Shown here piece by piece: positions 1-9,632 of a stretch of DNA of 64,000 nucleotides (positions within the stretch are counted from its first letter, which is position 1; each line of letters opens with the position of its first letter). The notes beneath the pieces were generated by a model. That model saw only the letters and a list, made by a program, of their open reading frames with translations, searched no databases and was not told where the DNA came from. Position numbers and translations under genes: made by a program. The stretch spans positions 23,004,001 through 23,068,000 of the forward strand of contig OX485806.1 of NCBI GenBank assembly GCA_950295325.1, written 5' to 3'. Source of the DNA: Polytrichum commune. Taxonomy: Eukaryota > Streptophyta > Polytrichopsida > Polytrichales > Polytrichaceae.

Positions 1-102
1 ATTCTATGGTCTTGATTTGCAATTACTAACCTGCTCAAACTTTGAGTGCTCGAATCCATTGGTTGGATGAATCCACAAAGCTGGAGGTGTCCACATTAGC
101 CT

Positions 103-409
103 TGTAACCGGTTGGCCGCTTTGTTTCGCCGAGGTGGCACTACACGATTGGCTCTGAGCACACAGGTTTGCAGATGATAACCTCGACATCCCAGCCGGTT
201 ATGATCATCTAAATCGGTTATGGTGACAGGTGACCCACTGTTTAGGTCACCTGCGCAGCTCAATAAAGCGGCCAACCGGTTACGTCCGGTAATCGTTTTA
301 TTGGAACCGGTTATCGGTGCAGAACCGGTTCTGTCAAGCTGGCTCGCCCGCGGGCCACCTTGACAGAACCGGTTCTGCACTAATAACCGGTTCCAATAAA
401 ACGATTACC
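103..409. repeat. Nested inverted repeats rich in AACCGGTT
   Basis: Two foldback structures lie side by side. Outer arms at 103-124 and 262-283 are near-perfect inverted copies of a GTAACCGGTTGGCCGCTTT-like stretch. Directly after them, arms at 288-343 and 354-409 pair at about 53 of 56 positions around a 10-base loop. The octamer AACCGGTT, itself a palindrome, occurs repeatedly. No coding potential is evident. It could be a MITE-type foldback element; no target duplication was identified. Confidence 0.75.
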
Positions 410-1348
410 TAATACATCTACCTTTATGTGAAAGTGAATACAAACGAATATGCTAGGGCTGGTTTTCCATTGTGTAAGTGGTAGATTTGGTCTCCATTAT
501 CACACATTTCAAAAAGTTTTCTCGATTCTTGCGACATTTTAATTTTTTACCAAGTAGCACTTGCATACCTTAGGTCGAATCTCATACACAAAAGCTTGAG
601 ATTTAATTCAATTACATATGCACTGTAGAAGATACCTCTTAGGTTAGTTATGTGCGCACTCATCAATAATGGAACTTAAAAAATTGAACCGGTCAGTGAT
701 GTACGCCAGTCCTAGATTCTAGAACCTAGATTTGTTGGAGTGTTATGTGAAGGTGGAGCGAAAGGAGGAGCCTCGACGGAGCTTTCTTGCAAAGCTTATG
801 TGGAGCCGTTGTCTTGAAGCAACCCTCACAATACCACCGCCTTTCTTCGCAATTCCACCGCAGGTTTCAAATCCGTTTCTTATCCTTCACCGCTCATTGT
901 TGTGCGTCTCGTAAACATCTGTTTTACGAGCCTCTTCTCACCTTCTCCAATTCTGTATGTATTGAGTTACACGCATCTTTCGAATTCCTTCACACCCTGT
1001 TCTTGTCCTCCCTATAGGGGTCAGCGTTTCTGAGAGTCTTAGGAAAGCGTGAACGTTATCACATGGTGGATTTTACGGAATTTCGTGGCTCTTTTGCGAA
1101 ATTTTGTGATTTTGCGACATCGATTGTGATCGTGTATGAGTGAATTGCCGAGTTTAGGACTAGGGGACTTGGTAGGGGACTAGGGGTTTGGTAGTTTTCT
1201 TCAATTTTGTGTGTATGGATCCTGTTATGCTTTTCGTGTGGTGTTTCTTCAGCAGATCATTTTGAGGAAGTGATCCTAAACCGTTCTGTTTCCGCATGTG
1301 GGGTTTCAATTTTTGAAGCAGGTTTTGAGTGGGAGGAAATCCGGTGCG
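410..1348 (+). other. Upstream region and probable 5' leader of the saposin gene
   Basis: No protein gene is visible between the foldback repeats and the first coding exon. The stretch 830-1020 is pyrimidine-rich and 1190-1348 is GT-rich, as in plant promoters and 5' UTRs. The transcription start cannot be placed from sequence alone. Short open frames here are chance frames. Confidence 0.4.
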
Positions 1349-3896
1349 ATGGCGATGGGGAATTCGACGAGAGGTTTTATGGCCGTTTTGGTGTTGTGCA
1401 TGGTGGCCGGTGCACAGGCTTCAAATCTCAAATTTGGTAATGAATTATGTCTCCTAAGTTAACCCCTTTGATGCGTTTTGGTGGATTCTTTGGTATGTGA
1501 TTGATGTGGAGTTTGAAGGTGCTGGTGTTGTTATGCGAGGAATAGGTAGCCGCAAGCTGCAGATGGTCATGTGAATTTGTCCCGGGATAAGCCCACATCG
1601 ATGGTGAAGTTGCATAATTGAGGCCATAGTACATGGGCTACTATCATACCTTGGATCATAAACACCGTGATTAGGGTTGTTACGGTCATTCTTGTGCACA
1701 TGTTAAAGGACTTGTCTTACTTTCTATTCACATTGCAGTTGAATTGCAGTTGATGTGGTATGGAATTGGAGGTTTGCCTTATTGACATCCTCGACTTCAT
1801 TTTCTCTTGATTCTGCAGGTACAGTGGCAAGGTTGTCAAAATGGACTGGGAAGGAGGTAGGGCATGCTGCCAAGTACTCGAAAAATTACATGTGCGACAC
1901 CTGCCTTCAGCTGTCACAGGAAGCACAGCTTTTGCTGTCCGACCCAGAGACGTTACGGCAGGTGGAAACCATTGCAGACCAGTTTGTGTGCAGTCCCCTC
2001 CAGCCCGGCCTTCAAGTAAAGGTAACCCCAAAAGCTCCTTCTCAATTTGGATAAAGCCTATGTTTTTTTTGTGGACTGATTCTTAAGAATTAGTTCTTGC
2101 TATTTCAGAAGTTGTCTGCTCATGTACTGCTGGATCATGGAGGTAATGGTTTCTGTCAATGATAGATAATGTTGTGGAGGTGTTTTCATTGAGGTTACAT
2201 TGGTGAATTTTTCTGGCAGTGTGAGAAGATGGTGGATGACTATGTGCCAGCTGTGTTGTTGGATCTGGAGTCAAGGCTCGGCCCAGACAAACTTTGTTTT
2301 GAATCTGGCTTGTGCACATCATCTGCTCTCAGTGTGCATGCAAATGAGAAGAAATCGTGTACAGTCTGCCAGGACTTGGCTACAGATGCTCTTACTTACC
2401 TGGAGAAGAACAAAACCCAGGAAGAAATTGTTGTTGCCCTCCATCTGGCATGCGCACAGCTCAAAGAGCTCAGCAAACAGGTACAAATTGTTTTGCCTCT
2501 AACTTCATATTGATAGTCCTCAGATTTGTGAGCCCCTCTGTACTGTCTGTAGACTGATGAAACTTGTGGATCAGGTTCTATTAGAACTTGTAGGCAATCT
2601 TTATGGGGATGTACTTTTTGTTAGTATGGTTATGAGGAGACCTCTAAGTGTCAACCAGTAATATTTTCCTGGGCACGGGCGACGTGTGTGAATAATAGAG
2701 CAGATTCAGTTTTGTGGATGAATAGATTGCATGGAATATCAATCACATGTGGTTTTAATATGCTATTTTAATTAAAAAAATTAAAATTCTCTTCAAAATT
2801 TCAGTGCCTTGTTTCAATTGCTTCAAAACCCTTGTCTGGAATTCAGGGTTTCTGAGTCGTGTTTTATTTGATGTTAAATATCTAAAGTTTAGATTGTTCC
2901 TTTGTTTATTTCTGTAGTCTACTGCGTTGGTGGTTATCAGAAAGTTCTGGACCTCACTTCATTAGGAAAAGCTTGGGTCACCATTGTTTCCTGGCTGTTG
3001 TAGGTAAGCAATGTTTGTGATGCTTTTGTGCACTAAACTCACATGGTCAGTCTTACTCACCTTATATTTGTGGGATAAATACAGTGTGATTTGCTGGTGG
3101 ATGTCTACACACCACGCATGATGGAGCAGCTTGATAACATTACACCCCAGGAGTTCTGCCAGATGACCAAGATGTGTAAATTACCAAAGTTGTCTGCTCG
3201 CCGAAATGATTGTACAACCTGCCAGTTCGTCATTCTGGAATTGAAAGTCAAACTCAAAGACCCCAAGACTCAGGTTTGATTTGCACTCATTCATTTCATG
3301 TCATTCATACCATTTGTGTCGTGACATTGGTGCTGCCTGAGTTATGAAAATAGTCACTATATTAATGCATTCAGTTACTGTGCTTCAAGATGCTACCATT
3401 CTCAATGTCATATGATTAACCCTTATGAAAAGAATTGATGCTTAACTTTGTGTATTATGGGCATGTTTTCTGTAGGAGAGAGTACTTGATGTCTTCATGA
3501 ACGGATGCAACCGGGTCACCAACCATGTCGATGAGGTCTCAGAAATTCACCTACCCCTACTCTTCTTCACTAGAAATTGTTGCCAGAGTACTATTTTGAT
3601 ATTGCTGAATGTTAATAGGTTTGATGACAACGTAGATCTTAGCATCTAATAATTGACTGTCTCTTGATTTTCTTTGGTTGCAGTGCAAGGCGCTTGTGGA
3701 ACAGTATGGCCCCTTCATACTTGCCAACCTGGACTCTATTCTTGACTCTGAGGCTATTTGCTGCAAGGCTGGTTTGTGCCACACAAAGACATGCCCTCAA
3801 AAAGAAAAGTCATGGACAAATATGGTTGCCAAGTTGACAGAGAAGATGAGCCCTCGACTCGAATTGCCACAAGGTCACCATGCTGAGTCCACATAA
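1349..3896 (+). CDS. Saposin B domain (prosaposin-like) protein, six exons
   Basis: Predicted 337-residue secretory or vacuolar saposin-like protein. Exons: 1349-1436, 1819-2021, 2220-2480, 3085-3273, 3476-3535, 3684-3896; all introns are GT-AG and the frame stays open throughout. Residues 1-25 form a signal peptide (MAMGN start, hydrophobic core, cleavage after AQA). Three saposin B domains follow: about residues 55-129 (CDTC ... C98 ... C123 ... C129), 144-215 (CTVC ... C185 ... C209 ... C215) and 227-299 (CTTC ... C268 ... C299), each with the six-cysteine pattern. Saposins are small helical proteins that bind lipids and help lysosomal or vacuolar hydrolases; that role is inherited from the family. 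The start was chosen because it gives the signal peptide; a second ATG two codons later is possible. Residues between exon 1 and the first domain are basic. The gene stands alone, with MITEs beginning about 480 bases downstream. Confidence 0.93.
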
Positions 3897-4375
3897 AGAC
3901 TACACGTCCTTGCAGTTTGCATCAAAGTTGGTAGTTATAGGATGTATTCAAAACGAGATGTTCGTGATTTTATAGGTTTCCATAAGAGTGTGGTCACAAA
4001 TTGTCTAGGTTAATTGAAGATATAGATGTCTTCTTAAGTGTACAAATGTATCAGTGCATGAATATGCACATTTGGCTTTTTTATTATTGATAAGAGTCAT
4101 TGCTCTCTTTTGGTAAATTAAAGAGCCACACAACAAAGGTTTCTTTTCAACTAACACGTTCTGGTCATGTGACATGTGCACCTTCTCTTGTTTATTCATG
4201 ATTTCCTTCCTGTAAACTTGTGTCAATAGTCAGTGGCCTAAGTTTCAAACTCAGGGCTCAGCAATTATAGTCAGTTTTTGCCAACCCTGAAGTTGCAAGT
4301 TCTTGTTGTCTATTTTAGTTTGCAAGTTATATTACAGTGCATCCTTTGGAGAATATCTCTTACTTCCTTTCTGAC
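3897..4375 (+). other. 3' flank of the saposin gene
   Basis: AT-rich non-coding sequence directly after the TAA stop, probably including the 3' UTR. No strong single AATAAA signal could be assigned. Nothing else is recognised before the first MITE. Confidence 0.4.
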
Positions 4376-5035
4376 CAGCCCACTTCTCCTAGGATATGAA
4401 TACATGTCATTAGCACGAAATTGTGAGTAAATTCAATTTGAGCCTGCTGTCCTCCCAACTTTTGGAGCCCATATGAATATCTTATTTATTATCATCGGCA
4501 ACATTCTTGTGCTCATTAAATAGTCACATAGGTACCCACAAACATGCTGACTTTTGGGCCTAGAATGGTTCACATATTTTGAGCATGTAGCTCAATCTCT
4601 TATAAACATGTCTTCTTGGTATCTATTTCTTGAAGCCACATTGACCCCACATATAGTGTATTTTTTTGTCAAAGTTCTTGCAAGTTTTTGACATTTGACA
4701 TGCAAAAACTTGTGCAAAATGCACGTCTATTGACATGCACAATTTAGATTTTGACATGTAGTGTGACTTGTGACAGAAAAAAAGCCACATGTCAATTGAC
4801 ACTTTAGAATTTGAAATGACATATATTGCTAGGCATGTGACAATGAGGTGACTTTTTAGAAGAAAATGTAGATGTCAATTGACACTCATTTTTGCTTTTG
4901 AAAACGTCACATGACACTTTGAATTTGAAGTTGAATGTCAAGTGAAATTTGTCAAACATACACATTGACCACATACCACTAAAATATACATGTCCAATTA
5001 AAATAAGTGACTAAATTCAACATGTTTGCTTTAGT
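4376..5035 (+). mobile_element. Family A MITE, copy 1, split by a family B MITE
   Basis: Begins with the family signature CCCACTTCTCCTAGGATATGAA and contains the conserved blocks for GAGCCCATATGAATATCTTATT and GAGCATGTAG. The 3' part (CCACATACCACTAAAATATACATGTCC) resumes near 4964 after the insertion at 4656-4963. Other copies lie at 10527, 12010, 12480, 28350, 28770, 39080, 40080, 62262 and 63225. No ORF; a non-autonomous DNA element is the simplest reading. The outer ends are approximate. Confidence 0.7.
4656..4963 (+). mobile_element. Family B MITE nested in family A
   Basis: About 308 bp with terminal inverted repeats of the form GTGTATxTTTxxxCAAA. A second copy at 39741-40063 is in opposite orientation. 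It is flanked by similar copies of ATTGACC(CC)ACATA, consistent with a target-site duplication of about 11 bp. The interior is full of TGTCAATTGACA-type palindromic words. No coding capacity. Confidence 0.7.
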
Positions 5036-5259
5036 GTAGGTGTAAAATTAGTGTGAAAATAATTAATGCGAGTTCAAGACCTGGGGTCTTCCCTCAGTCA
5101 ATCTTCCTTGAGACCTCTGACCAATACCTACAAAGAGTATAATAGTCACCTTATTACATTCACAGTACCATCCCAATACCATTAAAATTAAATAAATCAC
5201 CTACATCACTTTCCTAAAAAAACAATTAATATGGTCTTACACTAATTTTAAACTAGAGA

Positions 5260-6189
5260 TGTGGAATGAAATGAAATGGAATTGATTTTAAAGTCCAGGA
5301 AGCCAAAAGGCTTATGGACTAAAAATCAAGATGGTGACATACTCGCTTATTCCCTAGAGTGGCCGAGTGTGGAAGCCTCCAAGACATAGAGGCTAACATT
5401 AACTTGATGATCCAAAAAGACTTAAGACTCCCCAATAGTACATTCTCAAATAGTGATTGAAACTTATCCTTAATAAAGTTATATAGGGGACACTCCAACA
5501 CAAACTGTGCATCATTTTGTGACTACATTAGAAGAGCAAAAGTGGCACAATCTATATCTCTAGAGATAGGGAGAGTTGATCACCGTCCAATTTCAATGGC
5601 CAATCTATGATTCGAGGTGTGGTAGCAATAATCATCTTGCATTGTGGTTGTGTCAATGGTTGCTCCAAGCACAATTCACGTTTGTACTTGAGAAAATCCT
5701 TGAGGTGGAGGAAATCTGATTTCTTCCCCGCGAAAGATGGAAAGAGTTCCATGCTTTAGCGATATAAGCCTCCTTGAGATCATCAAAAGTGATTTTTGAT
5801 GGTGTTGGGTTGTCCTGGGTTTCCCCAATGAGGTAGACCCCATGATGCCTTTCACATGGTTGTTGATTTATGCCAAGTGTCAAATCTTTGTACGGCAAGG
5901 TGTCGGGAGAGTGAAGTTGCTTGACTGACTCCGTTGTTGAAAATCCATAGTTACCTTTAGAGCACATACTTCCATGGGAAGTTCTCCAAATTTGGCCAAC
6001 CAAATATGGCATGGATTGAAAATTAACATGGCCCGTATTATTCCTCATCATGAGATTTAATGTGGACGAGTCTAAAGAGGACTTGTAGTCCACACTAATA
6101 GGACTATTTAGTGTACTATAAAGGGCTCCCCATGTCACCTTTACATGTGCCGGAATGTAGTTTCCTGGGATACAAGTGAGTCGTGACAA
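5260..6189 (-). pseudogene. Retroelement zf-RVT C-terminal remnant, minus copy
   Basis: The minus strand carries broken frames that read like the C-terminal end of a non-LTR-type reverse-transcriptase polyprotein. One segment ends near 5319 and contains LECPLYNFIKDKFQSLFENV followed by a GSLKSF motif, typical of the zf-RVT region. An upstream segment (5653-6189) contains ITFDDLKEAYIAKAWNSF. Frames change and stops interrupt, so it is not functional. Downstream of the stop the sequence AGCCTTTTGGCTTCCTGGACTT continues into the inverted repeat shared with 7066-7140. Confidence 0.6.
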
Positions 6190-6779
6190 ATTGTGAGGGG
6201 AAACTAATTATTTTGTGTCGGAATAGAGAGCCCTCCACGGTACCTTCGGTACTGTCTGTCACTTGGTTATGATCATGAAGTGATTGTATAAGTATCACCT
6301 AATAATCAGGGGATTGTTAAATCGACCACACATTGATTAAAATGACCACAATCAATATGCAAGGTGTCAACTAGGCTTTGACATATCATCCAAGTTGGCC
6401 AAGTTCATTAATTCTAACACGTAGTTGATACCTTACTCCTCTTCATGTGTACGATGAAAAATGAAAAATTGACAGATCATGTGACTGTGTGATGCATCTT
6501 CATGATTGTTTTAACAAACTACGTGGTCAATTTAACGATTCCCACAATTTAGCTGCTTACAAACTTTTGCACATTATTTGCAAATAACTTAGTACCAATC
6601 AGTAAGAATGCGAAAACCTTGTGCTAGAGGATCACAATTGTATTCAAGTTTTAAAACTTAGTTTATTTGGGAGGCGGTGGTGGTATCCTTGCACTAGGAA
6701 TCAAAGAATGCAAGCGTACATCCATATGGCTTTGTCGGGTACAATGGAATAAGCTCTTTTTTTTGTGTTGTTTTTTTGT
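6190..6779. other. Non-coding spacer between inverted retroelement remnants
   Basis: AT-rich sequence between the two inverted zf-RVT remnants. No ORF or repeat is recognised apart from short T and G runs near 6670 and 6755. Confidence 0.3.
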
Positions 6780-7145
6780 ACTCACTTGGCCGCATCCCAC
6801 CTTCCCATAGACTTGGCATTGAAATTGCACGGTGGTCGACTATCCCAATCCCTAGGGATACTAGATTATGTCATTTTTGTAATAGTTCAAAATGAGGTAC
6901 ACTTCATGTAGGAGCATCCCCTCTACAACTTTATTAGGGATAAGTTTCTTTCTCTATTTCGTAATGAAGTACTGTGTAGTCTCAAGTCATTCTTTTGATT
7001 GGACAATCAAGTTGATATTAGCTTCTATACACTTTGTTACTCTAAGGATTTAGCCTTTTTTGATATCATCTTGATGTACTTCTAGTCCCATAAGCCTTTT
7101 GGCTTCTTGGACTTTAAAATCAAATCCATTTCATTTCATGTCATT
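6780..7145 (+). pseudogene. Retroelement zf-RVT C-terminal remnant, plus copy
   Basis: Decayed plus-strand copy of the same C-terminal segment as at 5260-6189, in opposite orientation. Translated fragments include RLGIEIARWSTIPIPRDTR, a CHFC zinc-ligand pair and LYNFIRDKF, then an LxSLKSFF motif. It ends with the shared tail at 7084-7125. Stops interrupt it. Together the two copies make an inverted pair about 1.9 kb across. Confidence 0.55.
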
Positions 7146-7164
7146 TTATTTCAACCTTGAGCTA

Positions 7165-7350
7165 CTGCACTTGGGAGATAAGGAAGGATCGTATATAAGA
7201 GTACTTCTCAGTCATCCAACATAAAAGCCCTAAAATAGTATGCAACCCATAGGTTAATTTTTAGTTGATTTGACACTAGAATCAACTTTAAAGACCTTGA
7301 ATTAGTGTACTTGAGGTCATTTGAGATGCATCGACAACAAACCTTTGGCA
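7165..7350 (+). repeat. Dispersed repeat family D, copy 1
   Basis: Shares a block of about 140 bp with 33305-33450 and 63715-63865, all in direct orientation. Landmarks are AAATAGTATGCAACCC, a TTAAAGACC block and CGACAACAAAC. A GTATATAAGAG TATA-like motif precedes it. The layout could fit a fragment of an LTR, but no paired LTR or coding domain is seen here. Confidence 0.55.
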
Positions 7351-8640
7351 GGGAGGAGGTCAAGTTTTTCTCTTGGATGGATGAGATGTATGCTCGTATA
7401 CAATAATTCCCTCTCTCTCCTTGTACTTGCTCTTTCTTTTTCGACCTCAGGATACTACAATGATTATCCCAATTAGTGAGGGAGGGCTAATAATAAATGT
7501 GGGAAATTAGTGAAGGTGATACTAAATTTCTTTACGCTACGAATTAAGTGCCACCAAAAGGTCTACAAAGCATTGTTCATCTTGGCACTATTCACTAAAA
7601 AACTATTCATAGTAGCACTATTCACTATAAGTACCAACACCATTCATCCTGGCACTGTTCACTTTCACATATAATTTTTTTTTTATCACTCTACAAACAA
7701 CTTAGAGCATGCACTAATTTGTCTTGAAATATATGGTAAATGAACATGTATTCATAAATTTAGTATCACTCAGTTAAAAGTTTAGCCCTCACTAATTTTG
7801 AGACTTGGCAAAATAGTGCATGTTTAGGGAACTAGTACCACATGCACTAATTAGGATAATCAGTGTAGGCATCAGACTCCATCCACCATAATTATCTCTC
7901 GTTACATTCTGCTTTTAATATATATATCCTTTCGCCCTTTTTCGTTCCGATTGCAAATAGGATCGTCGTTGCTCTTGCCACCGACTTTCCACTGTTTCTG
8001 TATCTTCATTCGTACCCTACACTGGGTCATTGTTTTCAATTGTGTCATCAGTTTCCTCCACAATTCCTTCATTCTCATCATCTTCAACGTCATCAGCAGT
8101 ATCCCAACAATCACTTCTTTCTTCACTCACCAACGTGCTTTGACTGTACTCTCTTCATTTCTCTTTGGAAATTGTAGGAAGATGACATACATTCTATTAA
8201 TGTCAATCTAGTCAAAGAAGTCGTGCTATTGACCTGCATTCATAATCAACTCTTGAACAAGGTAAACAATGCCTTACATGTAGTAATTGTCTTTCTGAAT
8301 TTGTTGGTTTTAGTGGAAGGAACCTGCTAGGGTGCACAATTAACCTGGGAATGGATTTGTGGCAGGCATGTAAGATGAAGGTGACAGCGCCTTTGAGACA
8401 CCTTACACCCTTTTCTTTTCAATTGTCATTTTTATGCGTTCCTTCTCAAAATTTGACCCTGGAATTAGCATAAGGGACTTTGTGTTAGTCTGAGCCTCTG
8501 AGGATAAATTGCCGATTGTACTGGACCCCTTAACATAGCTGCCACTGATCCTAAGCCCCTAGGCCTTGAGAAAAATGATTTGACACCCATTGCAAACAAA
8601 ATGATAAGGTTTTTGTACAAGGATATCCCAATCTTATCTG
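7351..8640. other. Intergenic region with one acidic ORF fragment
   Basis: No intact gene. The block 7450-7505 (around CCAATTAGTGAGGGAGGGCT) matches the reverse complement of 18465-18525, so it is part of a dispersed repeat. On the minus strand, 7960-8130 reads an acidic stretch (DDVEDDENEGIVEETDD) with no start or conserved domain; it looks like a coding fragment of unknown origin. Confidence 0.35.
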
Positions 8641-8654
8641 CATAAAGAACGATC

Positions 8655-8725
8655 AAGGTTTCCTCTTCGCCACCTGGTAGACATGGAAACAAGCGTTGGA
8701 GGGGATGTATTTCGTAGCCAATTCT
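8655..8725 (-). pseudogene. Duplicated C-terminal tail of cytidine deaminase
   Basis: The minus strand reads KYIPSNACFHVYQVAKRKP then stop, matching the true deaminase C-terminus KYIAPEACLHVYEVAKRKL at 9633-9695. A stop codon lies a few codons upstream in this frame, so it is a non-functional duplicate. It is separated from the real gene end by three tandem repeats of about 275 bp. Confidence 0.75.
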
Positions 8726-8815
8726 TTCACAGTAGGAGTGAGTTACATATGCCTGGAAAAAGGACATATGAAACTTCATATTGCAATAGGACAGCTACAT
8801 GTTACATGCATCTCA

Positions 8816-9632
8816 ACCAACTTAGAAGAGTTAGTCTACAAGATCATCTTCCAGAGTGGAAACTGCACAATCTGCATTCTGCCTCTAAGACATATCCTAA
8901 TGAATGTGCAATCAGAGAATCTTAAGCTGCAATTTGCAGCTAAATGCTGTTAAATTCGTGAAAGGCGGCAATGACTCATTGACACCCATGGAAAGGAAGA
9001 AGATCATGGACCCAAGAATTCTTGAACAAGAGACCCGAAATCTTATCTGTAGAAAGAACGATCAAAGTTTCCTCTTTGCCATGCATCGTAACCAACTCTG
9101 CAGAGTTAGTCTACAAGACCATCTTCCAGATTGGAAACTGCACAATTTCCGATCTGTCTCTCTAAGATGTATCCCTATGAATGTGCAGTCAGAGAAAGTG
9201 CTGCAATCTGCAGCTAAAATTGCTGTTAAATTTGCAAATGAGAATGACTCATTAATACCGAACTGAAAGGAATAAGATCATGAATCTAAGAATTTTTGAA
9301 CAAGAAACTCCAAATCTTATTTGTGGAAAGTGCGAATGATCGCAGATTCCTCTTTGTCATGGATTGTGAACAACACTGAAGAGTTAGCCTACAAGATCAT
9401 CTTCCAGATTGGAAACTACACAATTTCCAGTCTGCCTCTCGAAGATATATCCTCATAAATGTGCAATCAGAGAAATTGCTGCAATCTGCAGCTAAGAATG
9501 CTGTTAAATATGTGAATGAGAATGACTCATCGACACCGAATTGAAAGGAATAAGATCATGAACCCAAGACTTTTGTCAACAAGAAAGAAACCCCATATTC
9601 TTATGGGCAGAAAAGAAGGAAAGATCAATCGA
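8816..9632 (-). repeat. Three tandem repeats of about 275 bp at the 3' end of the deaminase gene
   Basis: Anchor words TTAGTCTACAAGATCATCTTCC recur at about 8831, 9106 and 9384, giving periods of 275 and 278 bp. Each unit also carries a degraded GATCAAAGTTTCCTCTTTGCC, which is the reverse complement of the deaminase stop-codon region. The array therefore arose by duplication of the gene's 3' UTR plus the end of its coding sequence. Units have diverged and hold no complete gene. Confidence 0.8.

Noticed and set aside
5260-7145. DNA transposon with 70-bp terminal inverted repeats
   Set aside because: Both ends translate as the same retroelement protein tail, so the inverted ends are better explained as two opposite retroelement fragments.
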